A DNA stretch of 56,197 nt from Nonomuraea sp. SBT364 (lineage in GTDB: Bacteria; Actinomycetota; Actinomycetes; Streptosporangiales; Streptosporangiaceae). The position numbers and the translations under genes were made by a program. Below, piece after piece: positions 25,628-33,335 of the stretch. The stretch spans positions 1 through 56,197 of the forward strand of contig NZ_LAVL01000044.1 in NCBI RefSeq assembly GCF_001083785.1, written 5' to 3'. The notes below the pieces were generated by a model that was given only the letters and a program-made list of their open reading frames with translations, made no database searches and was not told where the DNA came from. The number at the start of each line of letters is the position of its first letter. The stretch's first letter is position 1.

Positions 25628-26101
25628 TCAGCAGGACGTCTCGGGGCCCGTCGCGGTGCCGGCCGCCTGCGCGAGCCGGGTGGTGACGACGTGCTGGAGG
25701 GTGCGGACGAAGTCCGCGCGCCGGTCCGCGTCGAGGTCGGCGAGCAGGGAGTCCTCGACGGAACGGATCTCCCGGGTGGCCGCGTCGAGCGCGGCGCGAC
25801 CGGCGTCGGTCGGGTCGACGAGGCGGGCCCGCCGGTCACGCGGGTCGGGGCGGCGCCCGTCCAGCCCGGCCGCCTCCAGCTCGTCGAGGATCGCCACCAG
25901 CTTGGTCTTGTCCACCGGCACGGCCGCGGCGAGCGCGAGCTGGGAGCGGGAGGGGCCGCCGGCCACCTCGACGAGGACGGTGTAGGCCCACAGGCTCATG
26001 CCGTGCCGCTGCGCGATCTCCGTCTCGATCATGCTCAGGCCGTGCTTGAGCTGCGCCGCCAGCCAGTGCAGGTCACGCCGGAGCGGGCTGTCTTCAAGCA
26101 T
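25628..26101 (-). CDS. MarR-family transcriptional regulator
   Basis: A 157-residue winged-helix protein with the MarR core (MSLWAYTVLVEVAGGPSRSQLALAAAVPVDKTKLVAILDELEAAGL), the wing motif DPRDRRARLVDPTDAG and dimerisation helices at both ends. The start at 26101 is supported by TAACCT 6 bases upstream and the absence of a Shine-Dalgarno. It is divergent from an SDR gene with an 18-bp palindrome between them, the classic arrangement for a repressor of itself and an oxidoreductase. Confidence 0.9.
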   Translation of the reverse strand: MLEDSPLRRDLHWLAAQLKHGLSMIETEIAQRHGMSLWAYTVLVEVAGGPSRSQLALAAAVPVDKTKLVAILDELEAAGLDGRRPDPRDRRARLVDPTDAGRAALDAATREIRSVEDSLLADLDADRRADFVRTLQHVVTTRLAQAAGTATGPETSC

Positions 26102-26107
26102 GGCGAA

Positions 26108-26138
26108 AGGTTACCAGCGGTCAATAATTTGTGATTGA
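26108..26138. promoter_or_regulatory. MarR promoter (TAACCT) and candidate MarR operator
   Basis: The minus-strand -10 TAACCT is at 26108-26113. TCAAT-N8-ATTGA (26121-26138) is an 18-bp inverted repeat of the size bound by MarR dimers. It lies upstream of the MarR -10 in an AT-rich island, between the divergent MarR and SDR genes. Confidence 0.55.
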
Positions 26139-26188
26139 GATGATTGGAGCTTACATTCATCTCGACTCGCAACTAGAAGGAGACCGCA

Positions 26189-26974
26189 ATGGACACCGGC
26201 CTGAACGATCGCGTCGTCCTGGTGACCGGAGGCTCGTCCGGGATCGGCGCCGCGACCGCCGTCGCCTTCGCCAGGGAAGGCGCCAAGGTGGCGATCACGT
26301 ACCGGAAGAACGAGCAGGCCGCCCGCGCGGTGGCCGCCGAGGTCGCCGAAGCCGGCGGCGAGGCGTTCAGCACGCCGATGGACCTGGAGGACCTGCCGTC
26401 CGTGCAGGCCGCGGCCGACGCGGTGATCGCGCACTGGGGACGCGTGGACGTGCTCGTGGCCAACGCCGTGCGGTGGGGCGGCGACGCGCCCGATCCGGGC
26501 GTCCGGTTCGAGGACGTGCCGGTCGCGGAATGGCTGGCGATGGTCGGCGCCAACCTCGTCGGCGCCGCGGCCTCCGTCCGCGCCGTGCTGCCCGGCATGC
26601 GGGCGCGAGGCTGGGGACGGATCGTGCTCGTCTCGTCCGGCGTGGCCGAGGAGGGCCTGCCGGGCCCCGGCCCCTACGGGACCGCCAAGTCGGGGCTGTA
26701 CGGCATGGCGCGCAGCCTGGCGTGGGAGGCCGGGCGCGACGGCATCCTGGTGAACGTGGTCGCGCCCGGGTTCACGCTGACCGAACGGGCGCCGGACTTC
26801 CCTCGGGCGATCGTCGACAGGCTGGCGGCGGGCACCCCGTCACGGCGGCTGTCGCGGCCGCAGGACGTGGCGGGGCTGGTGGTGTTCCTCGGCTCGGCGG
26901 CCAACGGCAACCTCACCGGCGAGCTGGTCCGCGAGGGCTCCTCCGCGGCCCGCGCCCCGCACGCCGGCCCCTGA
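26189..26974 (+). CDS. Short-chain dehydrogenase/reductase (FabG-like)
   Basis: A 261-residue SDR with the cofactor motif TGGSSGIG, TYRKNE after the second strand (Arg suggests NADPH), the SSG catalytic Ser region and an intact active site Y-G-T-A-K. AGAAGGAG precedes the ATG. The C-terminus diverges from FabG: the usual INVDGG is replaced by LTGELVREGSSAARAP. The likely reaction is reduction of a ketone or aldehyde. It is probably repressed by the divergent MarR protein. Its stop abuts the convergent MerR gene with no gap. Confidence 0.9.
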   Translation: MDTGLNDRVVLVTGGSSGIGAATAVAFAREGAKVAITYRKNEQAARAVAAEVAEAGGEAFSTPMDLEDLPSVQAAADAVIAHWGRVDVLVANAVRWGGDAPDPGVRFEDVPVAEWLAMVGANLVGAAASVRAVLPGMRARGWGRIVLVSSGVAEEGLPGPGPYGTAKSGLYGMARSLAWEAGRDGILVNVVAPGFTLTERAPDFPRAIVDRLAAGTPSRRLSRPQDVAGLVVFLGSAANGNLTGELVREGSSAARAPHAGP

Positions 26975-27598
26975 TCAGCGCCCGGACAGGCGGCGGGCCG
27001 ACGCCGACTCCTGGGCCAGGCGGCGCAGCGCGTCGAACGCCCGCCCGTACAGGACCGTCCCCAGCACCAGCGCCTCCACGGCGGCGTCACGCGGGCCGTC
27101 GAACGGCACCTTGCCGATCTCGACCTCCTCGACCAGCCGCCCGGCCGCCGCCGCGTACGGGGCCAGGTCCGGCGTGTGACCGAGGCGGCGCATCCGCACC
27201 AGGGTGTGCGCCAGCTCGTGCCGGGCCGGGGCCTCCGGCTCGACCTCCCAGCCGAAGCCGGCGAGGAGCGAGTCGACCTCGGCGAGCGCCTCGTCCCACT
27301 CGGCCGTCGGCTCCCGCTCGACGGCCGGGCTGAGCGCGTAATGGGCGGTGCCGAGCATCTCGTGAACGGGCAGCGACTCGTCCTCGACCGCCTCCACGAC
27401 CTTCTTGATGGACGACACCGGCAGCCTGCCCACCTCCAGGAGCGCCCTGATCAGGCGGAGCCTGCGCAGATGCGTGCCGTCGTAGGCGGCCCGGGTGGCG
27501 GACGTCTGCTCGCCCTGGTGAAGCAGGCCCTCGCGCAGGTAGTACTTGATCGTGGCGATGGGCACGCCGGACTCGGCGCTCAGTTCGGACATGCGCAT
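26975..27598 (-). CDS. MerR-family transcriptional regulator
   Basis: A 207-residue regulator. The N-terminal MerR winged helix (MSELSAESGVPIATIKYYLREGLL, then RLRLIRALLEVGRLPVSSIKKVVEAV) is followed by an alpha-helical effector domain without a Cys cluster, so it is not a metal sensor of the usual kind. The ATG at 27598 is preferred because TATTAT lies 6 bases upstream. A perfect palindrome spans this promoter. It is convergent with the SDR at 26189-26974. Confidence 0.87.
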   Translation of the reverse strand: MRMSELSAESGVPIATIKYYLREGLLHQGEQTSATRAAYDGTHLRRLRLIRALLEVGRLPVSSIKKVVEAVEDESLPVHEMLGTAHYALSPAVEREPTAEWDEALAEVDSLLAGFGWEVEPEAPARHELAHTLVRMRRLGHTPDLAPYAAAAGRLVEEVEIGKVPFDGPRDAAVEALVLGTVLYGRAFDALRRLAQESASARRLSGR

Positions 27599-27600
27599 CA

Positions 27601-27621
27601 CTGGATAATAGTGCTATCCAG
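27601..27621. promoter_or_regulatory. Perfect 7-7-7 palindrome over MerR promoter
   Basis: CTGGATA-N7-TATCCAG is a perfect inverted repeat that contains the minus-strand -10 TATTAT (27605-27610) of the MerR gene and overlaps the stop codon of the upstream LysR gene. Its position over the -10 predicts autorepression. Confidence 0.65.
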
Positions 27622-28462
27622 AACGGGCCAGATGCCGCGCCGCGCTCACCACGTCGTCCACGTCCGCCTGACGGTTCCACAGCAGCACCACCTCGATCGG
27701 CGGCACCTCCTCCTCGATCGGCACGAACGCCAGCCGTTCCGGCACCGGCACCCCCTCCCGCACGCACAACGCATAACCCGCGCTCTCGCCCACCATGGCG
27801 ACGACGAGGTCATGCGTGGCGGCCGACGGGCCCAGCCGGGGATGCAGGCGATGCCGGACGAACGCCTCCAGGAACCGGCGGGCGCCCGCGACCGCCTCCG
27901 ACTCCGGCATCACCAGCGGCTCGCCCGCCAGCGCCGCCAGCGGCAGCCGCACGTGCGCGGCGAGCTCGTGATCGCGCGGCAGCAGGGCGCGCACGGGGGA
28001 GCGGTGGACGAGCATGCGCGCCACACCGCGCGGCAGCGACCCGGGAGCGTAGCCGAGCCCCGCCTGGAGCGTCCCGTCCATGAGCGAGACGATCTGCTCG
28101 GCCGTGCCCATCGGCGCCACCCGCAACCGCGCCCGCTGGAGCTGCGACAGCAGCCGGGCCGCGACGTCGCTCAGCCCGTCGGCCACGCCCAGCCGGGCCG
28201 TCTGCCCCTTGCACCTGGCCGCCGTCACCGCCCGATCCAGCGCGTCCACCGCGACCGTCGCCTGGGCCAGGAACACCTCACCCGCCTCGGTCAGCTGCAC
28301 CCCGGCCGACGAGCGGCTGAACAACTCCACGCCGATCTCCTTCTCCAGCGCCCTGAGCTGCTCCGACAGGGTCGGCTGGGCGATGCGCAGGAACGTCGCG
28401 GCGCGGCGCAGGCTGCCGGCACGGGCGATCGTGATCGCGTACCGGATGTGGCGTAAGTCCAT
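27614..28462 (-). CDS. LysR-family transcriptional regulator
   Basis: A 282-residue LysR protein. The N-terminal HTH (MDLRHIRYAITIARAGSL...AQPTLSEQLRALEKEIGVELF) is followed by a periplasmic-binding-like effector domain (about 88-280). The ATG has GAGGTGAG upstream. No structural gene is divergent from it: the neighbour upstream on the same strand is the decayed gene at 28563-29090, so its original target may have been lost. A LysR-type T-N11-A box lies 14 bp upstream of its start. Confidence 0.9.
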   Translation of the reverse strand: MDLRHIRYAITIARAGSLRRAATFLRIAQPTLSEQLRALEKEIGVELFSRSSAGVQLTEAGEVFLAQATVAVDALDRAVTAARCKGQTARLGVADGLSDVAARLLSQLQRARLRVAPMGTAEQIVSLMDGTLQAGLGYAPGSLPRGVARMLVHRSPVRALLPRDHELAAHVRLPLAALAGEPLVMPESEAVAGARRFLEAFVRHRLHPRLGPSAATHDLVVAMVGESAGYALCVREGVPVPERLAFVPIEEEVPPIEVVLLWNRQADVDDVVSAARHLARSG

Positions 28463-28475
28463 CGCTCACCTCGAC

Positions 28476-28488
28476 TCTGTCTTACAGA
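28476..28488. promoter_or_regulatory. LysR-type box TCTGT-CTT-ACAGA
   Basis: A perfect 5-3-5 inverted repeat with the T-N11-A form of LysR recognition sites, just upstream of the LysR start. It is probably an autoregulatory site. Confidence 0.5.
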
Positions 28489-28562
28489 AGTTGACAGGAG
28501 TCGTGAAGGGCCCCGGCCGAACCCGCCTGTGGCGGTCCCCGGCCGGCCGGCCCGGCAGGAGG

Positions 28563-29090
28563 TCAGAGCGGTCGCGCCGGATCGTCCAGCCACCCCCGCT
28601 GCCCGTCGGCCGTGACCGTCATCCCGAACCGGTCGCGGCCCGGCTTCCCCACCGGAAGTAGGCGTCGGTCACCTCCTCCCACAGCGGCCGGCCGCCCACC
28701 TGGAAGACCTCGTACTCTCGGCGTCCGGCCGCCAGTCCACCACCGCCCACGCCCCCGGATCCGACAGCCACATCCGGTACAGCTCCCCGTCCTCGTCAGG
28801 CGCCGCGCGACGGCCGGATCCGCCCCCGCCGGGGCGTGGGCGATCGTCCGGGGATCGACGCGGGTGGTCAGAGCGCATCATCAGGAACGAGGCGAACCCC
28901 GGAAATCGGCCGTACGCGGTGCCGTCGCGCGTGGTGACCAGCCGGAGGCCGTGGCCGGTGCCGAACCCCGGGCAGTACGGCAGCACGGTCACACCCCGGG
29001 CCGGGTCTGGCGTCGGCCACCAGCTCCACGGCATCGCGGACGTAGCGCCAGGCGGTGGTGGTGTGGAAGGTCAGCCCGGTGCCCCGACGA
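28563..29090 (-). pseudogene. Frameshifted remnant, possibly the C-terminus of a RiPP-type PCMT-like methyltransferase
   Basis: No open frame crosses this region, but protein-like stretches continue through at least three frame changes on the minus strand. In order they are: LTFHTTTAWRYVRDAVELVAD; then VTVLPYCPGFGTGHGLRLV to FASFLMMRSD and GELYRMWLSDPGAWAVVDW; then YEVFQVGGRPLWEEVTDAYF; then RDRFGMTVTADGQRGWLD to a TGA at 28563. The last parts resemble, from memory, the C-terminal tail of isoaspartate-methyltransferase-like enzymes of ATP-grasp/FxLD peptide systems. The remnant begins at the kinase stop (29071), so a rearrangement joined here. Sequencing error is a less likely alternative. 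Confidence 0.5.
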
Positions 29091-30186
29091 AGTGGGTGTG
29101 CCGCTCCTCGGCCTCGGCCGGGGTGAGGAAGGGCAGGGCCGCGAGCCAGGCCGCCGCTCCGGCCGGGTCGCCCGCGGTGTGCACGGTCCCGGCAAGGTTC
29201 CGTACGGAATCCCGTACAGGCCCTGGTGAGGTGAGGACGCTGCCCGCGAGGACGAGCGGTGAGCCCGGCTCGTGCACCCGGGAGGCGGTGGCGACCAGGA
29301 GGCGGGCGGCTTCCGAGGCGATGGCGGCCGCCGCTGGGTCGCCGGCCCTGGCCGCCTCGCTGACCAGGGGCGCCAGCTCGGCCAGGGCCAGCGGCGGGCG
29401 CGCGTGCACGGCGGCGCTCAGCCGCTCCACGAGCACGGCGGTGCTCAGCCGCTCCACGAGCTCGGCTGCCGACGGACTCGCGGGCTCCTCGGGGAGGGGA
29501 GCACCCGTCATGCGGGGCTCGTTCACGAGAACACGTTCCGGGGCCGGAGGCAGGGGCGGGGTCTCCTCCGGGAGCAGTCGCCTGATGACCAGGTCGGCCA
29601 GAAGCGACGGTGCGCGGCCGTCGGCGAGGGAACGGATGGTGGCGCGGGCGGCGGCGTGGCCGAGCCAGAAGCCGGAGCCCTCGTCGCCCAGCAGCCACCC
29701 GTAGCCGTCGGAGGTCGCCGTCACTTCGCGGCCGGTAATTTTTGCCGCGATCGCCCCCGTCCCCGAGATGAGGACGGTGCCCGAGGGGGAGGGAGTGCCC
29801 GCGCAGAAGGCGGTGACGACGTCGCCGACGGTCCGCACGATTCGGGGACGGAGAGCGCCCCCGCGGTCCTGAGGGATCTGCGGCGTTCCGGCATTGGGGA
29901 CGGTGCCAGGGAAGGGAACGCTGGCGGGGAAGAGGCGCCGGGTGAGGGCGGAGGCCAGGTCCGGGTTGCCGGCCAGCCCGAGTACAGCCGCCTCGACCAG
30001 GGAGGCGTCCACGCCGGTGAGCGCCGAGGCGATGGCGGACGACACGTTGGCGCGGGCGCGGTCGAGCCCCAGGGTCCCGCAGTTGCCGCCTTCGGCGGCT
30101 CCCCGTCCGACCTCCTCGCCGCGCAGGGTGAAGATCGCCGCCCGGGTGGAGGTGCCGCCGGCGTCGACGCCGAGAACCAATCGCAT
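29071..30186 (-). CDS. N-acetylglucosamine kinase-like protein (BadF/BadG ATPase family), copy 1
   Basis: A 371-residue sugar kinase of the ASKHA fold. It has the phosphate-1 motif LVLGVDAGGTSTRAAIF, the phosphate-2 region VLISGTGAIAAK, the GYGWLLGDEGSGFWLG signature of GlcNAc kinases and the adenosine motif PLVLAGSVL. It probably phosphorylates GlcNAc or a related amino sugar at O6. Compared with copy 2 (36283-37221) it carries an extra Pro/Glu-rich insert of about 50 residues (from LLPEETPPLPP), including a duplicated LVERLS(T/A)AV. The ATG has GATAAT 7 bases upstream (leaderless). It is divergent from RpiR copy 1. Confidence 0.82.
   Translation of the reverse strand: MRLVLGVDAGGTSTRAAIFTLRGEEVGRGAAEGGNCGTLGLDRARANVSSAIASALTGVDASLVEAAVLGLAGNPDLASALTRRLFPASVPFPGTVPNAGTPQIPQDRGGALRPRIVRTVGDVVTAFCAGTPSPSGTVLISGTGAIAAKITGREVTATSDGYGWLLGDEGSGFWLGHAAARATIRSLADGRAPSLLADLVIRRLLPEETPPLPPAPERVLVNEPRMTGAPLPEEPASPSAAELVERLSTAVLVERLSAAVHARPPLALAELAPLVSEAARAGDPAAAAIASEAARLLVATASRVHEPGSPLVLAGSVLTSPGPVRDSVRNLAGTVHTAGDPAGAAAWLAALPFLTPAEAEERHTHFVGAPG
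29416..29469 (-). repeat. 27-bp tandem duplication in kinase copy 1
   Basis: GCTCAGCCGCTCCACGAG recurs at 29416 and 29443 in two adjacent 27-bp units with a few differences. The in-frame duplication produces the repeated LVERLS(T/A)AV peptide in the insert of the kinase. Confidence 0.75.
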
Positions 30187-30192
30187 GTCAAG

Positions 30193-30245
30193 AATTATCG
30201 CCACAACCCTTGACCAAGCCAATAGATGAGCATAATTATCACCAC
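30193..30245. promoter_or_regulatory. Divergent promoter region with AATTATC(G/A)CCAC repeats
   Basis: AATTATCGCCAC (30193-30204) and AATTATCACCAC (30234-30245) are near-identical direct repeats flanking the 59-bp intergenic region. The first contains the minus-strand -10 GATAAT of kinase copy 1. The second ends at the RpiR ATG and contains AATTAT as a possible plus-strand -10. They are candidate RpiR operator half-sites. Confidence 0.5.
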
Positions 30246-31139
30246 ATGGAACTACTCGGCCGCATCAGGACCGAACGGCATGAGATGCCGGAGGCCCTGC
30301 GCAAGGTCGCCGACGCGATCCTCGCCGACCCCGGCGAGGCAGCCAGGCTGACGATCGTGGACCTGGCGGAGCGCAGCGGCACCTCGACCGCCACCATTAC
30401 CCGGTTCTGCCGGGCGATGGGCTTCGGCGGCTACGCCGAACTGCGCGTCGCCGTGGCCACCGAGACCGGCCGCGTCAAGCAGCAGACCTGGCAGACCGAC
30501 ATCGGCCAGGAGATCCTGCCCGGCGACAGCCTGGAGAAGGTGCTCGGCGTGGTGTCGGGCAACGACATCCGGCTGATCCAGGAGACGGGCGACCAACTCG
30601 ACCTGGCGGTGGTGGCGAAGGTGGCGCAGGCCGTGGCCGGCGCGGGACGGGTGCTGCTGTTCGGCGTGTCGAGCAGCGCGGCCGTCGCCAGCGAGATGGA
30701 GTACCGGCTGCAGCGCATGCGCGTGCCCACCTGGAGCAGGTCCGACGCGCACAGCGCGCTCACCGACGCGGCGCTGCTCGGGCAGGGCGACGTGGCGATC
30801 GGCATCTCGCACAGCGGCCGGACGCGCGAGGTCATCGAGGTGCTGGCGGAGGCGGGGAGTCATGGCGCGATCACGGTGGCCGTGACGTCGCATCCCAGGT
30901 CGCCGCTGGCCGAGGTGGCCGAGCTGGTGCTGACGACGGCGAGCCGGGAGACGACGTTCAGGGCGGACGGGTTCGCGGCGATCCACTCGCAGCTGCTCGT
31001 GCTGGACGTGGTGTACGTGTCGGTGGCGCAGCGGACGTACGAGCGGACCAGGCAGGCGTTCGACGTGACGGTACGGGCCGTCGAAGGACATCGCCTGCCA
31101 GAAGACGGACTCCCGAAAGGCCCAGAAGGGGATATATGA
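30246..31139 (+). CDS. RpiR-family regulator (HTH-SIS), copy 1
   Basis: A 297-residue regulator. The N-terminal RpiR HTH (LAERSGTSTATITRFCRAMGFGGYAELR) is followed by a SIS sugar-phosphate-binding domain (about 115-270, VLLFGVSSSAAVASEM ... GISHSGRTREVIEV). It is about 60-65% similar by eye to copy 2 at 37301-38170. It probably senses a phosphorylated amino sugar and controls the divergent kinase and its own operon. The ATG at 30246 is taken because the conserved family start (LLGRIRTERHEMPEAL) follows. The stop overlaps the next ATG (ATGA). Confidence 0.9.
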   Translation: MELLGRIRTERHEMPEALRKVADAILADPGEAARLTIVDLAERSGTSTATITRFCRAMGFGGYAELRVAVATETGRVKQQTWQTDIGQEILPGDSLEKVLGVVSGNDIRLIQETGDQLDLAVVAKVAQAVAGAGRVLLFGVSSSAAVASEMEYRLQRMRVPTWSRSDAHSALTDAALLGQGDVAIGISHSGRTREVIEVLAEAGSHGAITVAVTSHPRSPLAEVAELVLTTASRETTFRADGFAAIHSQLLVLDVVYVSVAQRTYERTRQAFDVTVRAVEGHRLPEDGLPKGPEGDI

Positions 31140-31882
31140 CGATAAATCCGCAAGCATTCGCCGACCACATCGCGGAGCTCGTCCGGACGATCCCGGACGA
31201 CCCCGCCATCGAGAAGGCCGCCGGGCTGTTCACCAGGGCGCTGACCAGAGGCGGGGTCATCCAGGCGTTCGGCTCGGGGCACTCCGAGGCGGTCGCCATG
31301 GAGATCGCCGGCCGCGCCGGCGGCCTGGTGCCCACGAACCGGCTCGCCCTCAGGGACATCGTCCTGTACGGGGACGCCCCCCGAGAGGCGCTGGACCGCT
31401 ACGACCTCGAACGCGACCCGGCCGTGGCACGCGCCATCCTCGACGCGGCCCCGGTCCACGACGACGACCTGTTCGTGATCATCTCGAACTCGGGCGTGAA
31501 CGGCGTGGTGGTCGAGCTCGCCACCCTCGTCAAGCAGCGCGGTCACGACCTGATCGCCATCACCTCGCTCGCGCACAGTGACGCGGTCACCTCGCGGCAC
31601 CCCTCGGGCCGCAAGCTCGCCGACCTGGCCGACGTCGTGCTCGACAACCGGGCCCCGTACGGCGACGCCGTGCTGCCCCTGCCCGACGGAGGCGCCACCG
31701 GAGCCGTCTCCACCATCACCTCCGCCCTGATCGCCCAGCTCGTCGTCGCCAGGACGGTACGCGACCTGCTCGACGCCGGCCAGGTGCCGCCGGTCTACCT
31801 GTCGGCCAACGTGCCGGAGGGCGACGCACACAACCTCAAGCTGGAAGCGCTGTACGCGGGCCGCATCCGCCGCGGCGCCTGA
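31136..31882 (+). CDS. SIS-domain phosphosugar-binding protein, copy 1
   Basis: A 248-residue protein consisting of one SIS domain with the signature VIQAFGSGHSEAVAMEIAGRAGG, then IISNSGVNGVVVELA and a C-terminal STITSALIAQLVV. It resembles the UPF0309 group, which is annotated as phosphosugar isomerase-like without a proven reaction. Between RpiR and transport genes, and with a GlcNAc-kinase-like gene adjacent, it probably handles an amino-sugar 6-phosphate (isomerase/deaminase or etherase-type chemistry; inference). It is coupled to RpiR copy 1 by ATGA overlap and has a close paralogue at 38171-38905. Confidence 0.83.
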   Translation: MTINPQAFADHIAELVRTIPDDPAIEKAAGLFTRALTRGGVIQAFGSGHSEAVAMEIAGRAGGLVPTNRLALRDIVLYGDAPREALDRYDLERDPAVARAILDAAPVHDDDLFVIISNSGVNGVVVELATLVKQRGHDLIAITSLAHSDAVTSRHPSGRKLADLADVVLDNRAPYGDAVLPLPDGGATGAVSTITSALIAQLVVARTVRDLLDAGQVPPVYLSANVPEGDAHNLKLEALYAGRIRRGA

Positions 31883-31971
31883 CCGTCGAAACGCAACCAC
31901 GACACCCGGGAGCACGAGAGCTCTCTTCGGCATGCCATTCGGGGGCCCGCTGAATCAAGGAGAACCGCGCC

Positions 31972-33324
31972 ATGTCCCGAAAAATCGGAAAAATCCTGCT
32001 GTCCTTAGCCCTCCCCGCCGCCCTGGCGGTAGCCGTGGCCGCCCCGGCCGACGCCGACCAAGCGGTGCGCCTCCAGTACCGGACCAGCTCGACCGGCGCC
32101 ACGACCGCGCAGGCAGAGCCCTGGTTCCAGGTGTTCAACGACGGCACCACCACGATCCCGCTGAACCAGGTCAAGATCCGCTACTACCTCACCGGCGCGG
32201 AATCGTACCGCTTCGCCTGCTCCTGGGCGGTGGTGTCGTGCTCGACGGTGACCGGCCGGTTCGTCCCGCAGGCGGACGGCAAGCAGTACCTGGAGGTGGG
32301 CTTCACCTCCGGCTCGCTGGCCCCCGGGACGAGCACCCGGGACCTGCAGCTCCGCTTCTACCGCGCCGACTGGCAGAGCTTCACACAGAGTGACGACTAC
32401 TCCTTCGGCTCCCAGACCTCCTACGCGAACTGGGACAAGGCGACCGTCTACGTGAACGGGCAGCTCGCCTGGGGCAAGCCGAGCGGCACCGACCCCGGCC
32501 CCGACCCGGACCCGACCGACCCGCCGCCCGGCCCGGGTGGCGTGCTGTTCGACGACTTCACGTACACCGGCTCGGCCGATCCGCGCCTGCAGCAGCGCGG
32601 CTGGACCGTGCGGTCGAGCTCGGGCGGGCCCGGCGTGCCCGGCGCGACCTGGTCGGCGTCGGCGGTCTCGTTCCCCGGCGGCCTGCTGACGCTGGACTCC
32701 TCGACGAACGGCACCGCCTCCGGCACCGTCCAGACCGAGCTGTCCACCGCGAACCGCAAGTTCCACGAGGGCACGTACGCGGCACGGGTGCGTTTCAGCG
32801 ACGCGCCGGCGAGCGGGCCTGACGGCGAGCACGTGGTGCAGACGTTCTTCACCATCACGCCGCTCCGCTTCAACCTGGACCCCGACTACGGCGAGCTCGA
32901 CTTCGAGTATCTGCCGAACGGCGGCTGGGGCGAGCCGTCGAACATCCTGTACGCGACGAGCTGGGAGACCTACCAGGGCGAGCCGTGGCAGGCCGTCAAC
33001 ACGCACACCGAGGAGCGCACCAGCTTCGCCGGCTGGCACGACCTGGTGATCCAGGTGTCCGGCGGCCACATCAAGTACTACGTCGACGGCCGCCTGTTCG
33101 CCGACCACAGCGGGATCTACTATCCCGAGACACCCATGTGGATCATGTTCAACCAGTGGTTCATCGACCTCCAGGCGGCGACCGGGACGCGCACGTACCG
33201 GCAGCAGGTCGACTGGGTCTACCACGCCAAGAACGAGGTCCTCTCGCCCGCGCAGGTGCAGAGCCGGGTCGGCGCGTTGCGCACGGCCGGCACCGCCTTC
33301 CAGGACACCGTCCCGAACCCGTGA
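31972..33324 (+). CDS. Secreted CBM3 - linker - GH16-like glycoside hydrolase
   Basis: 450 residues. A signal peptide (KIGKILLSLALPAALAVAVAAPADA, cleavage near 28) is followed by a CBM3-type carbohydrate-binding module (about 30-165, VRLQYRTSS ... WFQVFNDGTTTIPL) and a Pro/Asp linker (GTDPGPDPDPTDPPPGPG). The C-terminal jelly-roll has the GH16 catalytic motif E308-L-D310-F-E312, so nucleophile and acid/base are present. GH16 enzymes cleave beta-1,3/1,4-glucans or related polymers, and CBM3 binds cellulose or chitin surfaces. It lies between SIS copy 1 and an ABC importer, which suggests extracellular release of the sugar that is imported. AAGGAG precedes the ATG. Confidence 0.85.
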   Translation: MSRKIGKILLSLALPAALAVAVAAPADADQAVRLQYRTSSTGATTAQAEPWFQVFNDGTTTIPLNQVKIRYYLTGAESYRFACSWAVVSCSTVTGRFVPQADGKQYLEVGFTSGSLAPGTSTRDLQLRFYRADWQSFTQSDDYSFGSQTSYANWDKATVYVNGQLAWGKPSGTDPGPDPDPTDPPPGPGGVLFDDFTYTGSADPRLQQRGWTVRSSSGGPGVPGATWSASAVSFPGGLLTLDSSTNGTASGTVQTELSTANRKFHEGTYAARVRFSDAPASGPDGEHVVQTFFTITPLRFNLDPDYGELDFEYLPNGGWGEPSNILYATSWETYQGEPWQAVNTHTEERTSFAGWHDLVIQVSGGHIKYYVDGRLFADHSGIYYPETPMWIMFNQWFIDLQAATGTRTYRQQVDWVYHAKNEVLSPAQVQSRVGALRTAGTAFQDTVPNP

Positions 33325-33335
33325 CGAGGAAAGCC

